Positions 5,452 to 10,567 of a stretch of DNA of 10,567 nt are shown here, piece by piece. How positions within the stretch are numbered: position 1 is the stretch's first letter; each line of letters opens with the position of its first letter. The stretch lies in assembly GCA_030037515.1 (NCBI GenBank), contig JASHRE010000860.1:1-10567 (forward strand), given 5' to 3'. The notes below the pieces were generated by a model. It did no database searches. It saw only the letters and a program-made list of their open reading frames with translations, and was not told the DNA's origin. This stretch comes from Candidatus Sulfotelmatobacter sp. (GTDB taxonomy: Bacteria > Acidobacteriota > Terriglobia > Terriglobales > Acidobacteriaceae). Made by a program: the position numbers and the translations under genes.

Positions 5452-6564
5452 TCACGAAACGCGCTGCGGGATCGCGCGCCCTCGTGCGACCTCCGGTGGT
5501 TCGACTGGCGCGGAGGAACTCGCGTTGCTTTGTTCCCCGCGGCGGATCAACGTGACCGCTGCAAGTATGGCTATACAGGAGACCACCACGTGCCAGGTCA
5601 GCAGTTCCGAGGCAAGCAGCCATCCCAGCAAAACGGCAACCACCGGATTCACATACGTGTGCGTCGCGACCAGGGTCGGTGGGCAACGCTGCAACAGCCA
5701 CATATAGCAGGTGAAGGCAAGAATCGAGCCGAACACTACGAGGTAGGCCAGTCCCCCGATTGAGCGCAATGAAATCCCGGCCCAGTGCACGCGCCGAAAT
5801 TCTCCAGCCGCTCCGGCGGCTATCCACACCATCGCAGCGCCGCAAACTAGTGGCACCCCGGTTCGAGCCAGCGCGTCGGAGGGCAATTTTAGCTTGGGCG
5901 AGATCACCACGCCTGCCGCCCACGAGATCGATCCGAGGAGCACAGCGCCGACCCCGAGCAGAGTCGATCCCTTCGCCGAAAAACCGTTCCACATCAAGAT
6001 TGCCACGCCTGCGACTCCGACCGCTAGACCCAGGCCACTGATGCCGCTCATACGCCGCTGTCCCATCATCCAGGAGAGCACGAGAATGAACATGGGCTCG
6101 GTCGCAATCAGCAGAGCGGCAAGTCCGCTTCCCACGTACTGTTCCGCCCAATGCAGCGAGCCGTGGCCGATAAGAAAAAATAACGCGCCCACGATGAGTC
6201 CTGATGTCCAATGCTCACGTTGGGGACGGAACCCGCGAACCCACGCCCATGTCAGAACAACGATTCCCGCAACCGTGTGTCGGATGCCGACCACGATCAA
6301 CGAAGGAATCGTTTCCACCGCATAACGGATCGCCAAGTAGGTCGATCCCCAAACAAGATAGATCACCGCAAAGGCGAGCGTCAGCTTGAGAGTCTCAGGA
6401 CGACGGCTGCTGGAGGGTAATATGGATCGCTCGGGGACGATCACCGGGCGTCCTCCAATGTTCACCAATTTCCCCCGCTTGGGTTTTTGCGAGGTTTGAC
6501 TGCCATGCTGGGCGGTGCTGCCGCGAATGACAGCCAGGATTTGGGCGGGCTTTTCGAGGAACAT
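5452..6564 (-). CDS. EamA/DMT-superfamily permease (putative metabolite exporter)
   Basis: The 370-residue membrane protein has about ten hydrophobic segments between residues 60 and 350, forming two EamA repeats. The first contains the hallmark FAVIYLVWGSTYLAIRY (65-81) and the second the PxxAxxxGxxxxxE-like stretch near NPVVAVLLGWLLASELL. Drug/metabolite transporters of this type (RhaT/YedA-like) usually export small metabolites, amino acids or drugs; the substrate cannot be told. About 58 polar residues precede the first membrane segment, more than usual. ATG 6564 has AAAGG (6572-6576) seven bases upstream, but GTG 6444 (Val41) has a strong GGAGG seven bases upstream and gives a more typical N-terminus; both are possible. 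It is divergent from the CGNR regulator gene, shares its control region, and is convergent with dusB over a 70-bp spacer with no clear terminator. Confidence 0.9.
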   Translation of the reverse strand: MFLEKPAQILAVIRGSTAQHGSQTSQKPKRGKLVNIGGRPVIVPERSILPSSSRRPETLKLTLAFAVIYLVWGSTYLAIRYAVETIPSLIVVGIRHTVAGIVVLTWAWVRGFRPQREHWTSGLIVGALFFLIGHGSLHWAEQYVGSGLAALLIATEPMFILVLSWMMGQRRMSGISGLGLAVGVAGVAILMWNGFSAKGSTLLGVGAVLLGSISWAAGVVISPKLKLPSDALARTGVPLVCGAAMVWIAAGAAGEFRRVHWAGISLRSIGGLAYLVVFGSILAFTCYMWLLQRCPPTLVATHTYVNPVVAVLLGWLLASELLTWHVVVSCIAILAAVTLIRRGEQSNASSSAPVEPPEVARGRAIPQRVS

Positions 6565-6567
6565 TAT

Positions 6568-6597
6568 CTAACCTTTAAACATAACTTAACTAGTTAG
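6568..6597. promoter_or_regulatory. Putative operator 1: CTAAC-N20-GTTAG
   Basis: CTAAC at 6568-6572 and its reverse complement GTTAG at 6593-6597 are separated by exactly 20 bases. The site lies between the EamA start codon and its predicted transcription start. It overlaps an 18-bp near-palindrome, AACTTAACTAGTTAGGTT (6583-6600), whose 10-bp core is perfect. The geometry suits a dimeric regulator; the CGNR protein encoded next door is the obvious candidate, by inference. Confidence 0.45.
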
Positions 6598-6602
6598 GTT
6601 GG

Positions 6603-6631
6603 ATGGTAGAAGGAGCGAACTAACTTGTCAA
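6603..6631 (-). promoter_or_regulatory. Promoter of the EamA permease gene
   Basis: On the minus strand a perfect TTGACA (6631-6626) is followed 17 bases later by TACCAT (6608-6603), which matches four of six -10 positions. Transcription would start near 6596, inside the palindrome at 6583-6600 and about 32 bases before the ATG at 6564. Confidence 0.5.
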
Positions 6632-6649
6632 TAATATTTTGATGGTTAG
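6620..6649. promoter_or_regulatory. Putative operator 2: CTAAC-N20-GTTAG
   Basis: This second copy has the same geometry as operator 1: CTAAC at 6620-6624 and GTTAG at 6645-6649, again 20 bases apart and 52 bp from the first copy. It spans the -35 boxes of both promoters and touches the -10 of the CGNR gene, a position suited to repression. The outer half-sites of the two operators also form an 11-bp perfect inverted repeat (6563-6573 with 6644-6654). Confidence 0.45.
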
Positions 6650-6654
6650 ATAAT
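6625..6654 (+). promoter_or_regulatory. Promoter of the CGNR regulator gene
   Basis: The -35 box TTGTCA (6625-6630) and the -10 box GATAAT (6649-6654) are separated by 18 bases. The -35 overlaps the -35 of the opposing promoter within TTGTCAA. The predicted start near 6661 falls after the GAGG at 6656-6659, so either the mRNA is nearly leaderless or another start point is used. Confidence 0.4.
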
Positions 6655-6667
6655 AGAGGGAATCCGG

Positions 6668-7321
6668 ATGACAGAACTTTATTGCGGGAAAACGATTTAT
6701 CGGCGTCGTCCGCCACGGTTTGACCTGGTGGCGGGAGCGCTCTGCTTGGACTTCGTCAATACGCTTGATGATCGCTTTACGAGCGAACCCAAAGAGTTGC
6801 TGAAAACCTACATCGACCTGGCACGTTTCGGGGAAGACACTGGAATTCTCAGCGATGCGGAAGCCGATCGGCTCCTTACTCGCAGCCAGACCTCGTCCCC
6901 GGATGCACAGCAAGCACTCGCGGCTGCGATTGAGTTGCGTGAAGCGATGTACGCGGTCTTCTGGGCGATCGTCAACAAGAACCCGGCTCCACGAACGCAA
7001 CTCGGGATACTGAATCGGTTTGTGCGACGGGCGGCGCAGCACGCCCAACTCGTTGAAAGCGATAGACGCTTCGAATGGAAGTTCGACGAAGCGCTCAACT
7101 TTGACGCGCCGCTATGGCCGCTTGCGCAATCCGCGGCCGATCTGCTGGCGTCCGATCAGCTGGCTTTGGTGCGTCCTTGTGAGGCGAGAAATTGCTTATG
7201 GCTGTTTCTGGATACGAGCAAGAATCATCGGCGGCGCTGGTGCGACATGGCGAAATGTGGAAATCGTGCGAAATTCCAGCGCTTTTACCAGCGAAAAAAA
7301 ACCGAGAAAAGGAAGGACTAG
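6668..7321 (+). CDS. ABATE-domain / CGNR zinc-finger transcription regulator
   Basis: The 217-residue cytosolic protein has the N-terminal ABATE-type region starting FDLVAGALCLDFVNTLDDR (18-36), a helical middle (about 60-130), and a C-terminal CGNR zinc finger. The finger has C171, C176, C192 and C197, with the name motif CGNR at 197-200 and the typical LFLDTSKNHRRRWC stretch before it; a basic tail (RKKTEKRKD) follows. Family members are annotated as putative stress-type transcription regulators with little experimental work. The ATG at 6668 has GAGG (6656-6659) eight bases upstream. The gene is divergent from an EamA permease, with repeated inverted elements between them, so control of that exporter and autoregulation are likely but inferred. 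No terminator is visible in the 94-bp convergent spacer after it (7322-7415). Confidence 0.92.
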   Translation: MTELYCGKTIYRRRPPRFDLVAGALCLDFVNTLDDRFTSEPKELLKTYIDLARFGEDTGILSDAEADRLLTRSQTSSPDAQQALAAAIELREAMYAVFWAIVNKNPAPRTQLGILNRFVRRAAQHAQLVESDRRFEWKFDEALNFDAPLWPLAQSAADLLASDQLALVRPCEARNCLWLFLDTSKNHRRRWCDMAKCGNRAKFQRFYQRKKTEKRKD

Positions 7322-7415
7322 GGCGATGCCGTTGCGCAGGTTGCTCCACTCCCGCGTCTCGCGCCAGCGGAAACAAGCCGGGCACTGAGCCTCGTCTTTC
7401 TTGCTTCTTTTCGCT

Positions 7416-9470
7416 TTATTGCTGGCTCAGGCCTTCCTGTGCGGCAAGCCGGACGGCTGAGTCTTCCTGCTGGTAGCGATCAATATGCGTTTCCGGATCG
7501 TCGGCGAAGTGGCGAACAATGTTTTTGAAATAGCGCAAAAGCGTGTTGAGATTCGTGTCGTACCAGCAGCAGCGGGTCATTTTCGGCGAGAAGCCACAAA
7601 GAAAACGAAATTGGCCCAGGGGGGTCGAAGGACCTCCAAGCATGGCCGCGGCCATGCGGTGATTGCCGTCGAGAATGGTGAGAGGGCCGGTGGGATTCAC
7701 TCCGATCAGCAGAACCGTGGGATTGGCCGCGCCCTCGCGAACTGAGGAACTGAGCATGCGCAGTTTGTTTAAAAAGTCGTCTTCTCCGGGCGCCTGCAGT
7801 TCCCAACGCAATTGCTCGACGACCTGGGGCAGATAAAAGCTGCCTCGGGCAACCCGTCGCCACTGGGCGCGGGGGAAGAACCGAATGCGCGAGAGATCTT
7901 TTATGGCGAGGCCGACTGCATACCATTGCGTGTCGGGAGGCAGTTCGCGCCACATGGCGCCGCGGCGGAGAAAGAGCAGAGCACGCCTGAGTTCATTTTC
8001 CCGCGGGTTGCTGAGATCGGGTCGCTGGACGATGCTCTCGAAGGCGACGCGGTATTCGTCGAATTCGGGATGATGAAATTCACTGCGCAGGAACTCGGCA
8101 ATGACTTCTTCTTCCGAGAGCCGGCGCAATAGACGAACGCGGCGATAATCGCGGACGGCCTTGGATTGTTCCATGTCCTCCACGAAGAAGGGAATGATTA
8201 AGACCGCGAGCAGGGCAAGCATCAGCACCAGCTGAATCAGAATGACTTGCCGGAGGGTGTCGTGGAACGCGCAAATGCCGGCGATGAAGATTCCACTGAA
8301 GGCCAGCTGGACCCAGCTGGTGTGGCCCACTTTGCGTGACATTTCGTGCGTAATGATGACGGAACTGATGGCGAAGACTCCGGCCGTGACCGCGCGCAGA
8401 ATCAGCAGAGTGGAAACCGTGGTGATGTCCCATTGCTCAAAGTGTGCTCCGAAGATCGTTTTCCAAACGAAACTGGGCAGAAGATACAAACCGCCAATCA
8501 GCACGGCAAGGATGCAGAGAACCAACGCCAGAGAGACGACCAGGACAGAGCGGCTCTCTCGGTCAGAGGATTTGCCCGCGGAAACCGGGAACATGGTGTT
8601 GACGACGGACCAGGCGCACATGTTGACCAAACGGCCGACCAGAGCGGCGGCGGCATACAAGCCGGCATCTTCGGTGCTGAAAAAGTGCTTCACCAGAACG
8701 ATGTCAAAATTGTTGATAATCGTCTGGCCGGCGAAGTAGACAATGGCCTGCAATCCTTCAAGGAAAGAATTGGCGATCGGACGCAATCGAAATTTCGCGA
8801 TCCCGGGCGTCGGCAACGCGGTGAAATAGGCAAGAACGACGGCCAACACGCTGGCCAGCACCGCGCCCTCGACACCCCAACCGATCCCGATCAGAAGAAA
8901 GACGCCCGCGACGCGCACGATGCCTTCGACCATGAAGTTGACGGCAAGAGCGCGAAAGGCGTGGATGCCCTGGATGTATCCCCGGCGCACTCCAAGAGGA
9001 ATGTAGAACGCAGTGCCGAGAGCGAGCAGTTCGATCAGGTGCTCGTGTGGAAGGTTCAGATAACTCGTGATTGGTCGTTGCAACAGGACGAGCAGCAGTG
9101 CGATTCCAAACCCGGCGATCCAGGAGCGTTGGTGCAGCGTGCCGTAAATGGCGGCGCGCTCGGTTGATTGAGAAAGCCGGGCTACATATTTTGCGCAGAC
9201 GACCTGATATGAAAGCGTGATGGCTGACATGAGCATCAGCATCGTGTAGACGGTTGTCGCGTGGGCGAAGCCCGAGGGACCGAGCAGGCGTGCAGTGGCG
9301 ACGTTGTAAATAAAGTTGGTAACCGAAACTAGTCCGGAGCCGGCGAGCAGGATTAGGCTCCCACCGACCAGTTGCGAGCGCGTGGTGCTGGGCGGTGTGG
9401 GACGGATTCCGAAAGAACCGTTCACGGAGCCGTTTTCTGTGTGGGTGCGTCCCACCGTGGAGGCATTCAT
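7416..9470 (-). CDS. Wzx/MATE-like polysaccharide flippase fused to a ParB/sulfiredoxin-like cytosolic domain
   Basis: The 684-residue protein has two parts. Residues about 34-430 carry roughly twelve hydrophobic segments and features of oligosaccharide flippases of the MOP superfamily: NFIYNVATARLLGPSGFA (52-69), RRGYIQGIHAF (162-172), and NFDIVLVKHFF plus DAGLYAAAALVGR (254-280). Such proteins move lipid-linked sugar units across the inner membrane. Residues about 431-684 are soluble, charged and not part of a standard flippase; they contain VLLIGVNPTGPLTILDGNHR (586-605), whose DGNHRMAAA resembles the DGxHRxxAA core of ParB-N/sulfiredoxin-like folds. The function of that half is unknown; nucleotide or phosphoryl chemistry, or regulation, can only be guessed. 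The frame is intact with no stop between the halves. ATG 9470 has only a weak GGA upstream. It lies 53 bp after an outer-membrane protein gene on the same strand, probably co-transcribed. Confidence 0.85.
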   Translation of the reverse strand: MNASTVGRTHTENGSVNGSFGIRPTPPSTTRSQLVGGSLILLAGSGLVSVTNFIYNVATARLLGPSGFAHATTVYTMLMLMSAITLSYQVVCAKYVARLSQSTERAAIYGTLHQRSWIAGFGIALLLVLLQRPITSYLNLPHEHLIELLALGTAFYIPLGVRRGYIQGIHAFRALAVNFMVEGIVRVAGVFLLIGIGWGVEGAVLASVLAVVLAYFTALPTPGIAKFRLRPIANSFLEGLQAIVYFAGQTIINNFDIVLVKHFFSTEDAGLYAAAALVGRLVNMCAWSVVNTMFPVSAGKSSDRESRSVLVVSLALVLCILAVLIGGLYLLPSFVWKTIFGAHFEQWDITTVSTLLILRAVTAGVFAISSVIITHEMSRKVGHTSWVQLAFSGIFIAGICAFHDTLRQVILIQLVLMLALLAVLIIPFFVEDMEQSKAVRDYRRVRLLRRLSEEEVIAEFLRSEFHHPEFDEYRVAFESIVQRPDLSNPRENELRRALLFLRRGAMWRELPPDTQWYAVGLAIKDLSRIRFFPRAQWRRVARGSFYLPQVVEQLRWELQAPGEDDFLNKLRMLSSSVREGAANPTVLLIGVNPTGPLTILDGNHRMAAAMLGGPSTPLGQFRFLCGFSPKMTRCCWYDTNLNTLLRYFKNIVRHFADDPETHIDRYQQEDSAVRLAAQEGLSQQ

Positions 9471-9523
9471 ACACTGTCCATCGAAAAGCCGAAAATCCGG
9501 CAGCGTTCCAGGAGCTGTTTTTC

Positions 9524-10567
9524 CTAGAACAAAGTGAGATGCACGACGGGCAGAATCGTGCTGCGCGTAGAGCCGGCAAAGTTGTAGAACGTCTGCTGCT
9601 CGACTCCCAGCGAGAAACGAATCGGATACGACACGGGCACGTCCCCTCCGTCCTTCAAAGTTCCGCGCATCGAACGAAGGTATGAGACGGTGAACTCGCT
9701 CTGCGCGTTGTCGTACTCGTGATATCCCTGGCCGCGGGAAAGCAGGAACGATCCCTGCACGCTCCAGCGGGGAGTGGCGCGGATGTCGAAGCGTGCCCCC
9801 GGCAGCACCGCTTGCGCAATGACGTACCTGCTTTCGAAGACCTCCCAGGAACGCAACGATTCGGCTAACAGAGCGGCCGTGATACGGTCGCTGAACCTAT
9901 GCTGGAAACCAAGGTAAGACGAAGTCGTGAAGTACTCGATGGACTGGGAGGGCCGGTACAGGAGGTCGCGCACGGAATATCCCGCTAATAAAGCGGTATT
10001 TCCCCAGGGCCGACCGACCGTGAGGTCGACATTCGCGAAAGCGTCGCGCGAGTGAAGGTCCGCGTCAATAAAAGGCCCGGCCTCGCGGACAGCACTGCCG
10101 TGAAAAGTGAGCCAGTTGAAAAACGAACTCGTTGAGGCGTAAAGATACTGGCGGAAGAGATTCTGGCTCATGAACTGCGGCGAGATCGTATCGCGGCGAA
10201 CCGTGAACTGCAAACCAGGGTTGAACGTGATGGAATTGGAACCAATGCGCCAGATGGGCGTGATGCCGCCGTTGAAAAACGTGTCGTAGGTGTTGCGGTC
10301 CTGTACGACGTTGATGCTGGGAAAAAGGAAGCGGCCGGCTGTGAGGCTTTGTCCGACGAATCCGGAGACGACCGGGAAATTTCCGAAGTGGAAGCGGTAA
10401 TGCGTGTCGACCAGACTCTGGTAGGAATGGCGCGGGGGTGGCAACAGCGCGGGATTGTTGGTGACCTTCAGAACCCCCGCGTCGAGCGTGTAGACGTTAA
10501 TGTCTTCGAGCGCGGGTGAGAAATTTCCTTCCGCAAGCAGACTGAACTTATTGGTGATCTCGCGGCC
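9524..10567 (-). CDS. Outer-membrane beta-barrel protein, C-terminal part
   Basis: The minus-strand frame is open from the right edge to the TAG at 9526-9524 (347 residues seen), so the start lies outside the window. No start codon near 10444 is needed: the frame reads through it, and the TTG there is not a credible start. The sequence has alternating polar/hydrophobic, aromatic-rich strands (for example FHFGNFPVVSGFVGQSL, SNSITFNPGLQFTVRR, RWSVQGSFLLSRGQG) and ends in VVHLTLF. That terminal Phe preceded by alternating hydrophobics matches the signal recognised by the Bam machinery. It is most likely the barrel of a surface or exopolysaccharide-export-related protein, going by its place before a flippase; the family is not recognised. 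The 53-bp gap to the flippase suggests one operon. Confidence 0.7.
   Translation of the reverse strand, partial: GREITNKFSLLAEGNFSPALEDINVYTLDAGVLKVTNNPALLPPPRHSYQSLVDTHYRFHFGNFPVVSGFVGQSLTAGRFLFPSINVVQDRNTYDTFFNGGITPIWRIGSNSITFNPGLQFTVRRDTISPQFMSQNLFRQYLYASTSSFFNWLTFHGSAVREAGPFIDADLHSRDAFANVDLTVGRPWGNTALLAGYSVRDLLYRPSQSIEYFTTSSYLGFQHRFSDRITAALLAESLRSWEVFESRYVIAQAVLPGARFDIRATPRWSVQGSFLLSRGQGYHEYDNAQSEFTVSYLRSMRGTLKDGGDVPVSYPIRFSLGVEQQTFYNFAGSTRSTILPVVHLTLF

Noticed and set aside
5294..6211. 305-residue minus-strand open frame overlapping the EamA gene
   Set aside because: It is Arg-rich, has no membrane or domain pattern, and lies in another frame of the clear permease gene.
7385..7430. Inverted repeat CTGAGCC / GGCTCAG flanking the end of the flippase gene
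   Set aside because: Seven-base arms with a 32-base loop and no T-run; likely chance, and one arm is inside the coding region.
9484..9501. Small hairpin with a T-run (minus strand) between the barrel gene and the flippase gene
   Set aside because: The stem is only 4 bp (GCCG/CGGC) with a 6-base loop; too weak to call a terminator, though it could attenuate slightly.
8346..9579. Long open frames on both strands overlapping the flippase gene (8346-9167 plus; 8758-9579 minus)
   Set aside because: They are shadows of the flippase frame in GC-rich DNA; their translations are rich in Arg, His, Asp and Gln without any domain, whereas the flippase frame shows clear membrane segments.
10442..10444. 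TTG at 10444 as the start of the outer-membrane protein
   Set aside because: The same frame remains open and protein-like to the window edge, so the gene is truncated by the window rather than starting here.

Overview
The window (about 57% GC by eye, no rRNA, tRNA, CRISPR array or transposon) looks like chromosome of a soil-type Gram-negative bacterium. A C-terminal outer-membrane beta-barrel points to a diderm. The gene mix, an ABATE/CGNR regulator and a Wzx-like flippase beside a barrel protein would fit an Acidobacteriota member (Terriglobia/Koribacter-like), but that placement is an inference from style and was not tested by a search.

Left part (1-5381) is housekeeping. A cobalamin adenosyltransferase gene (cobO) runs off the left edge on the minus strand. 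Facing away from it on the plus strand is the widespread rplU-rpmA-obgE cluster (ribosomal proteins L21 and L27, and the ribosome-assembly GTPase Obg), followed by ruvB (Holliday-junction motor), rpmE (L31) and dusB (tRNA dihydrouridine synthase). Clear hairpin terminators follow rpmA and rpmE, and good sigma70-type promoters precede rplU and rpmE. The spacers around rplU, rpmA and obgE hold four degenerate 7-bp tandem tracts. Two of these run right up to the rpmA and obgE start codons, where no normal Shine-Dalgarno sequence is seen.

Middle part (5452-7321) is a divergent pair: an EamA-type (DMT) permease on the minus strand and an ABATE/CGNR zinc-finger transcription regulator on the plus strand. 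They share a roughly 100-bp AT-rich control region with back-to-back promoters whose -35 boxes overlap. It also contains two copies of the same composite inverted element, CTAAC-N20-GTTAG, 52 bp apart. This arrangement suggests the regulator controls its own gene and the exporter.

Right part (7416-10567, minus strand) is a cell-surface module: the C-terminal barrel portion of an outer-membrane protein (cut by the window edge), then 53 bp later a 684-residue protein. That protein joins a Wzx/MATE-like polysaccharide flippase to a roughly 250-residue cytosolic domain with a ParB/sulfiredoxin-like DGNHR motif. The fusion is the most unusual protein in the window. The paired operators and the heptad tracts are the most unusual non-coding signals.
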